Shown: positions 44,807-55,398, counted from the first letter of the stretch. The stretch is DNA of 64,000 nucleotides from Nematopogon swammerdamellus (GCA_946902875.1 OX336343.1:18461596-18525595); one strand, 5' to 3'. The notes: generated by a model from the letters alone, not told the origin. Numbers and translations are program-made.

Positions 44807-44998
44807 CTTGCGTTGACCAATCTGCAACATGCAGTAGAACGAGGTTTGTGTGCCGCGCCGTCTTCGTCCACTTCTCTAGAAATGCTTGCAACTTCAAGGA
44901 AACGCCTCCTCCAAGCACTGGAGCGGGAATAGATATAAATGCCACATTGCACATTTTATTGCATTGCATTGCAGCAGACCGAAGCTACATAAGTTAAA

Positions 44999-45190
44999 AA
45001 CATGCATACATACATATCGTCACACCTGTTCCCCAGTGGGGTAGGCAGAGACAACGGATCTCCATGTGCCACGATCCTGCCTGACACACCTCTGCCGCCT
45101 CTTCCACTCTTATAATGTTGTTCATACATGCTCGTTGGCTTCGGTTACTAACGCACTTGTCCCTTTTTGAGCACATGCCGAATCTGATCT
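44999..45190 (+). repeat. Dispersed family R copy
   Basis: ATACATACATATCGTCACAC, CCAGTGGGGTAGGCAGAGAC, GGATCTCCATGTGCCACGAT, CATACATGCTCGTTGGC and ACTAACGCACTTGTCCC. This pattern is common in moth genomes in my recollection. Other pieces: 41283-41385 and 62990-63125. Confidence 0.7.
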
Positions 45191-45483
45191 AAAGTACGTG
45201 CGTCTAGCTAGGGCGACCCTTCCCGACTCTTCCACTCGCATTCGCTCCATAAATTTCTTTCGTTAGTCTCCTTCCTATCATCCATTCTTCCAACATTACC
45301 GAACCACCGAAGCATTCCTTACTCAATCCTTGTCACTGTATTGTATCTTATTTCAAACCACAACGCTCGTGCTCTACAAGTAAACAAGTGGCATTATAAC
45401 ATTTTAATTTGGTCGTTATCCACTTTACTTTCACGAGAAGTTATTGCCCATTCTAGGTACCTACCTGGGTGTTTATTTTTATT

Positions 45484-45600
45484 GGAGCAGTGGGGTTAAG
45501 CGGAGTTGGCGCCGGCGGACGCCGCCGACGAAGCTAAGACGGAGGCGGCGGCGCGGCGGTGGTGGCATGGCGGCGCGACACGGTAGCAATCTCTTGGGCA
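45484..45600. other. Isolated GC-rich block, possible exon
   Basis: GGCGCCGGCGGACGCCGCCG and GGCGGCGGCGCGGCGGTGG lie in otherwise AT-rich DNA. On the minus strand one frame reads through an Ala/Ser-rich stretch to TAA (ends AGANSA). No firm splice sites; may be a terminal exon or a CpG-rich regulatory block. Confidence 0.3.
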
Positions 45601-46069
45601 GTAAATAATTTGATTGCTGTGCACTTATTTATTACAAGTGCCCGGTAATGATCATAAATTGAGTTCCCACGTTTTTATTTACCGTTCGTTTATGTAGAAC
45701 ATTCTGAGAGTATTTTCAACATATTGAATAAAATACAATTACCTACTCATGTAGGATGTATTTCAACCGTTCATTTTAGCTACCTACTCACTCTCACACT
45801 CTTCGTCTCTATCTCTACAATTACAAATTTTTGGCCTATTTTTATTAACAGGAAATTTTGCACGGGGATAAATAAAGTTCAAACTTTGCGAATAGGTGCA
45901 AAATTTTAACGAAGCCGAGAGAAGCCTCGGGGCACACGCGACCTTCTGCTGTGTAATGAAAAGTTGCAAAAATTACTTTGCAACAAAACATTTTTACAAC
46001 TAGGTAGGTAGTAAGGTGCTAGAGATGATAAAAGAAATATATTTACTGTAAGTACTTAAGTACGTCCGG

Positions 46070-46175
46070 CCGTACCACCACCGCACTGAACGAAAAACTA
46101 CTGGCATGGCACCTAGATTATCTATAGACGTCACGGGTTGACATCATGCACGGGTAACCACGGTTATGCTTTTTT
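46070..46175 (+). mobile_element. 5S/tRNA SINE fragment, diverged
   Basis: CCGTACCACCACCGCACTGA, GGCATGGCACCTAG, GGGTTGACATCATGCACG match the SINE body with deletions. Confidence 0.5.
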
Positions 46176-46787
46176 TTATCAAAATTGAACGGCTTTGGAT
46201 TGGATGCGATGTCCTTCGGAGCCAATCTTATATTTTTATTCTCCTAAAATTTTACATATTGTCTTATGTATTATGCGACCGCCGACCGACCACCCATGTC
46301 AGGAGCAGGACCCATAAAAAAGTATACCTACATTAATTTGACGGTAAAGTTTTAATTTGCCAACCTAATAAGCGAATGCGATCCCCAAGATACAACTGGC
46401 TCGACTTTCACGTTAATCTCCAACCTCCGGTTAATAATTAAATTCAAGTTAAGCTCCGATTACCGGCAGCTTAACTTACGCTTTCTATAGAGTGGAGAGT
46501 ATACGCCATTTTTTATTATAAGTCGCTTTTAAGTGTGTGCGAAATTGCAGCAATTTGTGCGTAATTGCAACGCAGTGGTAGATATTCCGATCGCTAAAGC
46601 ATTACTTTACAATAGGTAGGTGGTACCTACTTTAGATGTTTTTGGCATATCATGTAATTTTTTTTAAATAGGTGTCTAACAATATGCATCTTTACATTAT
46701 TCATTGACAAATAATGAAATGTTTATAGCAATCTTTTTTATTAAATTTTTTGTTTATTTGGAAAATCAACAGCATTTTTACATTAAT

Positions 46788-46923
46788 ATTACACACCCTC
46801 ATAAATAACACATACATAACATACTTGCGTTTGTGCGTGCGTGCGTGTGTGTGTGTGCTTTTGTAAGGGTGTATGTGTGAGGGTGTGTTAAATATGTTAT
46901 GTGTTATTATGAGGGTGTGTAAT
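46788..46923. repeat. Inverted repeat around a (GTGC)n/(GT)n core
   Basis: ATTACACACCCTCATAAATA with ACACATACATAACATA at left, inverted at right as TATGTTATGTGTTATTATGA and GGGTGTGTAAT; the centre is GTGCGTGC and GT repeats. Confidence 0.8.
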
Positions 46924-47157
46924 AAATAATCATTTATTAATGCCTAATAATGATAACTGGCTGACTACACTAAACTACAGATTTTGATAATGCTACCCGT
47001 CCGTTCATGGTCACATTAAATATTTATAATTTTTTGACAAAAAAAAAGAAAACAATTGGATTATCGGGATTTTAATTTGTATAGCCTAGTAAATTGACCA
47101 ATAGTTCATAGAATAAAGAAGAAAGTTGCACTTACTATATTTTATACCATAATTATA

Positions 47158-47623
47158 CAGGTTGTTTCAGGATAGGGTTTCGTAACTTCATGGTTCCAAA
47201 GGGGGCTCATATTTGAAGACGAAAAGCTGTGAAACTTTTTTCTAGATTCGGTCATTTTATAGTACTTTTTGGTAAAAATAGTTTCATCGAGGTTTGGTGG
47301 ACGGTTAACGTCCACCTTAATTAAATTAAATTAAATGACTAACTTACATGCTTAACTACTAGAATTGTACTGCATGTAGGTAATTTTCAAAAACTTAAAT
47401 TTGAACGATATCAAAAGAAAAAGGGGACTGTACTAGGTCATTGCACTCCCTAGACTTAGCACTGTTGCCAAATCTCACTGTCCATCAAGTTTTTATTACA
47501 ATTTTCAATATTTGTATGAAAAAAAAATTATGGAATTTCGATTGGAGTGATAAGGATTTTTTTCTTCTAATAATGAGTACTTTCTATTCCTGAAGTTTCT
47601 CAAGCCTATCCTGAAACATCCTG
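47158..47623 (+). mobile_element. MITE (family E), copy 2
   Basis: CAGGTTGTTTCAGGATAGGG to CCTATCCTGAAACATCCTG, flanked by TA on both sides; colinear with 9759-10222. Confidence 0.85.
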
Positions 47624-47893
47624 TATATATAGATCTACGTGAGTGCCGCTGTTAGATTTATACACAGATTAGTGTAGCCGGTACGACACCTTCCATTCTA
47701 TTAAAGTTTTTATATCATAAATAACGTCCTATATTTCTAATCCCGAACGCAATCCTGTCATTGTAACAATGCGAATTCAGCTATGTACGAGTACCTATAA
47801 AGAAATTATAAACGTCAATGCTGCCTGCAATTAGCTCGGAATCCGAATCGAGTTCCGACCTCGACCCTCAGGTTCACGCGGTGTCTGGTTACG

Positions 47894-47940
47894 TCACGTG
47901 ATCGCCTGACGTCATCGCAGCACCACGTTGCCATGGTGAC
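47894..47940. promoter_or_regulatory. Cluster: TCACGTGA, TGACGTCA and an X-box
   Basis: Within 47 bp lie an E-box palindrome TCACGTGA (47894-47901), a CRE palindrome TGACGTCA (47907-47914) and GTTGCCATGGTGAC (47927-47940), close to the RFX X-box. Such a set is typical of a promoter. The first coding exon of the 49-kb gene lies about 1.1 kb downstream on the plus strand. Confidence 0.45.
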
Positions 47941-48017
47941 TTATGAGATTTTTACTCTGCTACGTTTTTTTTTATCTACGTCACGGTCATGGTTTATCCG
48001 ACTTTACATCATCATCT

Positions 48018-48135
48018 AAAGCTCCTATCAGACCGACATGGCATTCGCAATCCCCGTGCACCACAGAACGTCTATGGGCATCGTTAGACACCGTGAAAGG
48101 AAGCCACATGTCACTTGTCACGCTTTAAAAAAAAA
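48018..48135 (+). mobile_element. LINE 3' fragment (family C)
   Basis: CTCCTATCAGACCGACATGG, GGCATTCGCAATCCCCGTGC, GGGCATCGTTAGACACC, TTGTCACGCTTTAAAAAAA. Confidence 0.6.
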
Positions 48136-48310
48136 TCTAGCAATGCTCTATCTATAACAAACAGTATTTCTATATTACAAGGTGAGCAGGCAATGAAAAA
48201 TTTAATCTACCTTTCCAAGCGAACGAAAGATTGTACTTTTCTAGCAATCCGCGATTGGTAATCGTTTGGCAGTAACAGTAAAATGTCTGTCTAGCTAAGT
48301 AGTACATTAT

Positions 48311-48377
48311 GGTGCTTCACCTTAGTGCTTCACCTTAGTGCTTCACCTTAGTTAGTGCTTTACCTTAGTGCTTCACG
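48311..48377 (+). repeat. 13-bp tandem repeat (GTGCTTCACCTTA), 5 units
   Basis: Three perfect units, a GTTA spacer, one T-variant unit and a partial unit. Confidence 0.9.
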
Positions 48378-48897
48378 CTTCGTTACGTTACCCTGATGAA
48401 AGTAAATTTGTTTTCTCGAACGTTTCTTCTGTGAAAGTAAAAGTTTATTAGCAAGAAAGAAGGCATTCTCCATTGTCTAGCTTGATAGATAGTTGATCGA
48501 AAGAACGTCTCGCTGATACAGATTTCGAAATTCTATTAATATAGCGCTACAGATGAGTCATGCATCATAAATAACATCAAAAGTTGTTTCTAGTGATCCC
48601 AGAATAATCATAATTTCACTACACAACACAAATAATCACGGAACGCAGCAAGCTGAACTGAACTATATTAATCTTCGAGGTCTTGTAGGTGTCATCATAA
48701 TAGCCTCTACTTCCGATGGTGAAATCCTGTAGTATAAGTATTTTGAGCAAGCGTGACATTAATACATATTTCCAGACACCTCGAATTCGGAACACACAGA
48801 CTCCTCGAGGCGAGGTCACCCTCATCCCGTGCGGCCGACATGTTGCGTGCAACCTTTATACCTGCACCGAATAACACATTTATTTTCTTTGTTTCAG

Positions 48898-49401
48898 TGT
48901 CAAACATTTATACCCAAACATTATGATTTACAAATGGATATTATGATAAGAGTGAAGTGTTTCCAAGAAATTAAAAACCCAAAGTGACCCCTCGAACGCC
49001 GGCCCTCATTTCTGAGTCTCATTTCTGGATACGAGAATGTCCGACAAGACCTCGTCGTCTGTCGGAGTGAAAAGTTTCGAGACGATTTCCGAAGAAGATG
49101 GCGCGCCGTGGGACAGCCTGCTCGGGGGAGACCAGCGCCCGGTTCCGACTATAATAAAAACGAACGCCTCTATCGACACCATCATCGGCGACGGCGTCAA
49201 CTCTCATCCGAGAGCGGACGACTTGGAGGCTACCCGACTAACGCGCTCCAAAAGCCTCAACCAGCGCAGGAACTCCAGCAGCAACGGTCTCCTGGGATCC
49301 TTCCAGCAGCTCCGCCAGTCCCTGCGTGGCGTCCGCAGCGAACCCTCCAGCGTCAAGGATGTCCACACACCTAGGAACGATAGCTCTTTGTTCTTATTTA
49401 G
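48898..49401 (+). CDS. First coding exon of an unrecognised serine-rich protein
   Basis: An exon bounded by a strong acceptor (TTTATTTTCTTTGTTTCAG, ending 48897) and a consensus donor (TTATTTAG/GTGAGT). Translation starts at ATG 49037 and runs 121 codons plus two bases (phase 2). The N-terminus is acidic/Ser-rich (SFETISEEDGAPWDSLLGGD), followed by a basic, phosphorylatable stretch (LTRSKSLNQRRNSSSNGLLG) with RSKSL and RRNSS sites of the AGC-kinase/14-3-3 type. There is no signal peptide or membrane helix, so this resembles a regulatory cytosolic tail. The UTR part (48898-49036) and the acceptor imply at least one upstream non-coding exon. Later exons are not found in the window. I do not recognise the family. 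Confidence 0.75.
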
Positions 49402-50900
49402 GTGAGTTCCCCTTTTATTGTTCTCATAAAACAGTGGTACTCCATGGAATGTATTAATTTTAGGAAAGAGCCAAATTACGCAATCTTGAACAAACTCATT
49501 TTTTTCTACCAATTTTAAGATGTCGCCTTACCTACATCGTGTTTGGTTTATGTTCATGCTAGTCTGTTATCTTACATCAAGTCATGTCCTGAAGTAGAAT
49601 CGACGGAATCATTTCATTAAGAACTTATCAATTCCATTTTTTCAATTTTCCACAATAAACCTCGCAACGAGAATGCGCTAGCAATTACTTATTTGTTTGG
49701 AACTGGGTCGTCTCTCCTTCATCTCCGTGGTCACGGCATTAAACGCTTCACGAAGACACTTCCCTGCAGTTTCTCAATTCTACTATGTCGATGAAGTGTC
49801 GTGATGCGTTCGTGAAACGATCTAGTTAATAATGGAAAACTCAGCGAGATGAAAACGGGTCAAGAACTCGTGACAGCCATTCGCATTGGAAATGCCGCCG
49901 TCGCCATTTCTATGTAGGTCATGTCTCATTGCTTCTGAGTTCTGAGTAGACGCCGCTACGAGTGCATATTGCAATGGTGGCGCGTGCAAGATTTGTGTCG
50001 AAAGATGATTGCAATTTGTGTGGAAGTCAGTTAGCATTTTGCACGGAATTTCTGTTGGGGAGGTCATTCGAACCATTTTTTTATCTATTTATGTCAAGAT
50101 TGTTTGCTTAGACTTTTGCTGCCATGGTTGGGCGGTACTGAAAACTATGTACATTGACTAGGTGTACGTTCGTCGAAGATTCGCTCACGAAAGTACGTTC
50201 AGGATATCCGAACTTTAGTTAGTCGTTAGAGTCAGCTAACTCATATGGTCAATAAGTTATGTAGGCGATGAACGGACAAAAGGGCAGAATAGTAACACAG
50301 GACAGTAATAGGGTCCGGTACCGTACGGAACGGAACCCCAACAAGAGGGGGCTCCTTACCAATACACCGGGACTATTGTCGCTGTGAATTACCTCATTTC
50401 CTATTTTCAGAGGAAAACAATGGACCCTTTGTAGCTGCGTATCTAATTTGAATGACTATGGCGTACGAGATAACCAACCATGGAGAATGGTTAAGTCGAC
50501 TGCAAAAGTTAACATAACTCTGTGACTCTGTGGAACGTTGTCACTGTCACTAACTTGAATCTAGCTCGTCTAAATGCTTCTCGATGTAAAAAGGGCGTGT
50601 CTGAAAAAGTCCTCCAACAATAACTTCATTTTTGCCCATTGCACCGTGGAGAATAATGAGTTACCGAGTTGAGTGGTAATCTATTTCAGTAGGTAGTTGC
50701 GTTTTCTCAATTGTCTATTGTTCAACGTGTGCTTCCTTTGACTTATTTATTACTCCGTGACGTGGTGCGAACTTTTTTGACGCGATTGCTAGATCCTGGA
50801 TCCAATTTGTAACTGGAATATGGACACAGCCGTTCAAGGTGTGAAATTTTGTTAACGTTCACTTCAACCTTCAGTTGCTGGGTCACCTACACGACCAAAC
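49402..50900. other. Intron of the 49-kb gene, otherwise featureless
   Basis: It follows the GTGAGT donor. Only a short fragment of family D ends (AATAGGGTCCGGTACCGTAC, 50308-50340) was recognised. Confidence 0.45.
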
Positions 50901-50902
50901 GA

Positions 50903-51114
50903 CGGCGGGTGGCCGAGTGCGAGTGGTTTGGGCATCGGCTTCTCATGCGAGAGGTCCGAGGTTCGAATCCGGTCTGTGTGTACCAATGAGTTTTTTTCTG
51001 ACGAAAAAATGTACGTGCATACCTACCTACACCTGCTGCTTCACCGTTCGGAACCGGTGTAAAACTGTAGGTTCCTTGCCTTGCCCCTCACTAGGTGCAT
51101 AGGTGCATAGGTCT
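50903..51114 (+). mobile_element. tRNA-derived SINE (family T), head half
   Basis: CGGCGGGTGGCCGAGTGCGA carries the A box region, GAGGTTCGAATCCGGTC the B box; then ACCTACCTACACCTGCTGCT and AAAACTGTAGGTTCC. It stops at the 8-bp target GTTTAAAC. The other half is at 51953-52172. Confidence 0.85.
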
Positions 51115-51122
51115 GTTTAAAC

Positions 51123-51944
51123 CAGAGGTTCTCAAACTTATTTCGTCTACCGCCCACTTTGAGAATCAATTATTTTTAGCGCCCCCAAACATTTTAACTT
51201 TACCTTTGAATTGGCTTTTGTGGCCAAAATTCTTGGTACTTACCAGTTATTTTTTAATTTGATTTTTATTTCCTCGTTTGTTGTCAATTTGTATAAGTTC
51301 TTCTTCAAGCTAGGATGATGTTGTTATTGTTGTTTTGGTTTGGGGTTGGCTCTAGGCCTGCAAACTAATCCCGCTTGGTTGGGGACCTTCGTGCAAAACC
51401 CTGCAGTCTCCAGCTACCCCAGTCAGCCTATGTCTTCCATGAAAGCCACAAGTCGACCGGGGTGTCTGCAGGCCGCTTATCCCTTAGTCGCCTTTTACGA
51501 CATGCACGGGAAGAGATGCAATGGGACTATTCTTATTAAGTACCTACCCACACAGTACTCCTCAGTATTTCCTCGTTTGTTGTCAATTTGTATAAGTTCT
51601 TCTTCAAGCTAGGATGATACTGCTGTGTTGACATTTGAAAAAGCGTATATATTTCAAATTTTAAAATGTCCTGGAATCGTTTTTTGAAATCACTGTGGAG
51701 GCTCTCCAAATGTTGGCAGTAAACAAACAAGTCGTCGTTGTTGAAGGATACTATACTACTGATAAATTAGGAAAATGAGAAACTAACGTCTGCCGATATT
51801 TTTATTGTGTAAGAAAATTAAAAATCAGCCATCGCCCCCCTAAACCGCTTCAAAACCCCCCAATTTTCTCAGGGCCCTTTACCGCCCCCCTGTAGGCCTC
51901 CAGCGCCCACAAGGGGGCGTTATCGCCCACTTTGAGAAAGACTG
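51123..51944. mobile_element. hAT-type element splitting the SINE, GTTTAAAC duplication
   Basis: Ends CAGAGGTTCTCAAACTT and, inverted, CAGTCTTTCTCAAAGTG, both followed by an ACCGCCCACTTTGAG-type segment, and flanked by GTTTAAAC (51115-51122 and 51945-51952). Of 822 bp, 51320-51565 is a later insertion. No transposase ORF. Confidence 0.93.
51320..51565 (-). mobile_element. 246-bp retroposed insertion inside the hAT element, 53-bp direct repeats
   Basis: It is flanked by identical 53-bp copies (51267-51319 and 51566-51618). In minus orientation it starts with the family B head and ends in an AAC/AAT-rich tail (reading as TTGTTATTGTTGTTTTGG on plus), consistent with a retroposed SINE. The flanking repeat is much longer than usual. 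Confidence 0.8.
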
Positions 51945-51952
51945 GTTTAAAC

Positions 51953-52172
51953 TATGCTAGGTGGTAGGCTCAAATTGTAGCCGACTGGGTTGGCGCCACC
52001 GTACTGGATGTAAGATGGCCGCATAGCAGCCTCGGTTGTGTTCTCCTCTAGTCCAGTATAGCCAGCAATCCAGGGAAGTCTCCAGTATGGCACCTACCTT
52101 CTCGGAGGTGATATTGGCTGGTGGGAGCATGTGCTTTGGCCCCTCCAATTCAGCCACCTATATCGGATTACA
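51953..52172 (+). mobile_element. tRNA-derived SINE (family T), tail half
   Basis: GGTGGTAGGCTCAAATTGTA, GTACTGGATGTAAGATGGCC, CAGTATAGCCAGCAATCCAG, to CGGATTACAAAAAAAAG. Confidence 0.8.
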
Positions 52173-52179
52173 AAAAAAA

Positions 52180-52285
52180 GGGAAGCACTGACATGACACC
52201 CAGTTCACCAAGGTGTTATGGGCTGACTTCACGGATGTTGGAGGTGATTGAAATAGAAAACCGTGGCAGTGTCACCCATAAAAAA
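52180..52285 (+). mobile_element. 5S/tRNA SINE tail fragment
   Basis: GGGAAGCACTGACATGACAC, CACCAAGGTGTTATGGGCTG, CACGGATGTTGGAGGTGAT and an A-run; begins directly at the end of the family T SINE. Confidence 0.65.
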
Positions 52286-52499
52286 AATATTTAAATCTAT
52301 CTTTAGCTATGTGGAAGAAGTGCCAGTTGATAATTTTATTGCGAGACATTTTTTTGGAATATTTTACAGTGGGAAATACTTTACTCGTAAAATGGTGATG
52401 CATTTGCTTATTTAAGATAGGCGATATGACAAGTTATGCAGATGAAGTCTACTCCAGTTCCTCTTGCGATGATCTGAAATTTGAAGTTATTCGACTTGT

Positions 52500-52795
52500 T
52501 CGCCTAGGTAGGACGCCTATGTTCTTTGTATGGTCTCTTTTCACCTCCGCACAACGCGCACGGGGCAGGGATTGCATCCCTATACGCTGGACTTACCACG
52601 GATGCGTACCAATCGGTTCTGCAGATCTTTCCTCCACAGAACTGGTAAACTCTGGAACGTTCTTCCTGCCCACATATTTACCCCAAAGTATAATCTCGGG
52701 TCCTTCAAGAGAGGCGTGAATAGGCACCTGTCAGGCCGGCATAGCATTCGCAACCCTCGCGGACGACCGAATGTCCATGGGCGTCGTTAGACATT
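52500..52795 (+). mobile_element. LINE C-terminal ORF fragment and 3'UTR (family C), best copy
   Basis: The frame contains LHRTGKLWNVLPAHIFTPKY and LGSFKRGVNRHLSGRH, the pattern of LINE reverse-transcriptase polyprotein C-ends (hydrophobic-LW-N-LP, then FKRRVN-like). The UTR follows with GGGCGTCGTTAGAC. It is cut by the composite repeat that begins at 52796. Upstream sequence is frame-broken. Confidence 0.75.
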
Positions 52796-53122
52796 CGTAC
52801 CGTGTGGGGCCGGCACTTTAAAAGAATAGCCCCACTGCATCTCTCTCCGTGTATGTCGTAAAAGGCGACTAAGGGATATGACTCCCTTCTTATATTACTA
52901 GGTGGTAGGGTTTAACCCGCCCGGGTTGGTACCACCGCACTGAATGAAAGGTCGGTCGAAACGGCTATGTAAATAGTTTGTGTTTTCCGTCCAGTTCAGT
53001 GTAGCCGGCACGACCGAAGGGAAGCACTGACGTGGCACCAAGTTCACCCGGTGTTATGGGCTGACATCACGGATGTTGTAGGTGATGTAGCCAACGGTGT
53101 CAGTCTCCATAAAAATAAAAAA
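52796..53122 (+). mobile_element. Composite: family B head fused to 5S/tRNA SINE tail
   Basis: GTACCGTGTGGGGCCGGC, CCCACTGCATCTCTCTCCG, AAGGGATATGACTCCCT, then TATATTACTAGGTGGTAGGG and the SINE body to the A-run. The same fusion junction (ATATGACTCCCT-CTTATATTACTAG) is present at 54776-55101. Confidence 0.8.
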
Positions 53123-53125
53123 AAT

Positions 53126-53475
53126 AACCTTATGGCTGGCTCAGAGCCACATATTATGTCGCGCTTTCTATAAATTTTTTTTTTATCTTTTTTATGGATA
53201 GCCTCAACTTGATATATTTTATATATATTTTTTACTTAGATATAGTATCTTATATTTAACACAATTAAAACTTAGTACGTATTTAACTTATTATATTTAA
53301 AAAAAGCTCTATAACATTTCTTGCCCGGTTCTTCCTCATAGATTGCATTTCTCAACGGGACATGACAAAAAAAATTATGAACTATAGGTACTTACTGAAT
53401 ATGCATATTATGTCTCAATGAAATATTGTTAATGTTGTGTGTTCTTTGTGACGAATTAAATATCTGAATCTGAAT
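53126..53475 (+). mobile_element. LINE fragments: family C end piece and a second LINE-like 3' end
   Basis: CCTTATGGCTGGCTCAGAGC is a family C UTR piece. From about 53300, CATTTCTTGCCCGGTTCTTC to GAATCTGAATAT is another 3'-end-like unit ending in TCTGAA repeats; part of it recurs inverted at 57395-57480. Confidence 0.5.
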
Positions 53476-53504
53476 ATAAATCTTGTAGAGATATACCTCT
53501 ACAG

Positions 53505-53833
53505 CAGGGGTTCTCAACCTTTTTTCCTCTGCGACACATCTGAAGATTTTTTTTAGACTGGCGACACACTCAAAGGATACACAAGTCTTACAAGTAATAC
53601 AAGTAATAGTTTTTGAACACTGAACATTAGGCTGAGTAGATCCTAATGTGATACTTGAACCTAACGACCTTTATACAGATCTTCTATACGTGGACGAATT
53701 TTGGATAAACCGACTCTCATTTCACTGTCCACATTGAGCAGTCTTGAGGAAAATTTCGCCCTTTCGCGCAAAAGGGGATTTTTTTTTTTATAAATTCTCG
53801 CGACAAACCTGAAACACTGGTTGAGAATGGCTG
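53505..53833. mobile_element. hAT-type MITE
   Basis: Ends CAGGGGTTCTCAACC and, inverted, CAGCCATTCTCAACC; 329 bp, with GCGACA(C/A)A words near both ends. Flanks CTCTACAG and CTCTAGCT share only five of eight positions, so the target duplication has decayed or is coincidental. Confidence 0.78.
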
Positions 53834-54127
53834 CTCTAGCTAGACTCTAGAAGGGCGCCATGAATCTTTCATTCATAATTTGTATTCCTCTCTTGTCGAC
53901 TTCCTTGCATACCTGATTGACTCCACTGTCCATTCAGGTCACCTCTACGACGACGGGAAGTTCATGCCGCTTTCGAAGCTTTTATCCATCCATAGTCTCG
54001 TCTTGCTAATATTGACATAGTAGGTACCAAAAGCACTATTCACTAGCAGGGAAATCGAAAATCGAAAAATAGAAATTTTAAATTTCGAATCGAGTAGTTA
54101 CATCGAGGAAGACACCTTTATAAGGAA

Positions 54128-54355
54128 AGCGCGACATGTGGCGCCGAGCCACCCATAAGGTGTCTAACGACGCCCATGGACATTCGGTCGTGGTCGTATG
54201 AGGGAGGGGGTTGAGAATGCCATGCCGGCCTGACAGGTGAATATTGACGCCCCCACAGATCAGAGAAGTATTACTTATTGCTATTACTTAGGATTTCTGT
54301 GGACGCCCCTCTTGAAGTACTTGGGGGGAAATACTCGTATATGGGCAGGACATAG
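54128..54355 (-). mobile_element. LINE 3' fragment (family C), minus, with an internal insertion
   Basis: GCGCGACATGTGGCGCCGAG, CCCATAAGGTGTCTAACGAC, CCATGCCGGCCTGACAGGTG; then about 60 bp unrelated to family C before GGACGCCCCTCTTGAAG. Confidence 0.65.
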
Positions 54356-54574
54356 ACAGAAAGAGAGAATAACTTTATTCATTAAAACATTGTTTAGGTA
54401 CAAAAAAATATTACTTTATTGAGGTGCAAAGGCGGACTTATCCCTTACAGATATTTCTTCCAGTCAACTTTCGATAATAGAGAGTAACTTTAAGAGCACT
54501 ATTCTGAAATTAGCGTTTTTATGGCAATGTTCATTCATTTTCCTCGAATATCGTAATCGATTCTGAATGAATTG

Positions 54575-54650
54575 GCCTCCGAGTGCCGCGCCGTCGCCGC
54601 CCCCGCGCCGCGCCGGCCGCCGCGGCCGCGTCCGTGAGTCGACCGACACA
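54575..54650 (+). CDS. Possible GC-rich first exon with GTGAGT donor
   Basis: A sharp GC-rich block has ATG at 54566 (MNWPPSAAPSPPPRRAG...) and reaches GCGTCC/GTGAGT. The Pro/Arg-rich reading could equally be 5'UTR sequence. Nothing links it to the 49-kb gene, whose next exon should begin with one base completing a codon. Confidence 0.2.
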
Positions 54651-54775
54651 TCCTCGAGCGCAGACGTGAACTGTGTAAATATGCATGTCTGGAAATATAG
54701 CGATGTGTAGGTAAAAATGGCTGCGTCCTGTAAATGTGTGGTGATTGAGCTTTGATGCCGACATTCTATTAAGAA

Positions 54776-55101
54776 TTTTTTTTTTTTATGGAAACTGACA
54801 TGGATGGCTACATCACCCACAACATCTGTGATGTCAACCCATAACACCGGGTGAACTAGGTGCCACGTCAGTGCTTCCCTTCGGTCGTGCCGGCTACACT
54901 GAACTGGACGGAAAACACTAACTATTTACATAGCCGTTTCGACCGACCTTTCATTCAGTGCGGTGGCACCAACCTGGGCGGGTTAAACCCTACCATCTAG
55001 TAATATAAGGAGGGAGTCATATCACTTAGACGCCTTTTAGGACATACACGGGGAGATATGCAGTGGGGCTATTCTTTTAAAGTACCGACCCCACACGGTA
55101 C
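54776..55101 (-). mobile_element. Composite family B + SINE, minus
   Basis: Tail ATGGAAACTGACATGGATGG, SINE body, junction CTAGTAATATAAGGAGGGAG, then the family B head ending CCCCACACGGTAC. It has the same junction as 52796-53122. Confidence 0.8.
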
Positions 55102-55398
55102 AAATACCAAGATACCTTTGTTTTGGCTAACATTTTAGTCAGAAAACTGAAACCCAGTATTGTTGCGGTTATTTACGTCCAATTTTTTTCCAAATTATTA
55201 TTACATAGATTCAAAGCCGAAAATAAAGACAAAAATGTGTCCTCAGCTAGGATATTATCCTAGACTTTCAATAATACAAAGTCAATACCGTCCAAAATAA
55301 TCAAATTGATTTTACTTTCACAACGACGAAACATTTCAAAGAGTAGTTTGTATTGTAGCTAACATTTAAAAAGAAAATTTACGAGATAGTTCCTCTTA

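Noticed and set aside
48311..48377. CRISPR or operator array
   Set aside because: 13-bp direct tandem units without spacers; a simple tandem repeat.
51340..51612. 90-codon plus-strand frame
   Set aside because: It spans the retroposed insertion and the duplicated flank; a chance frame across mobile DNA.
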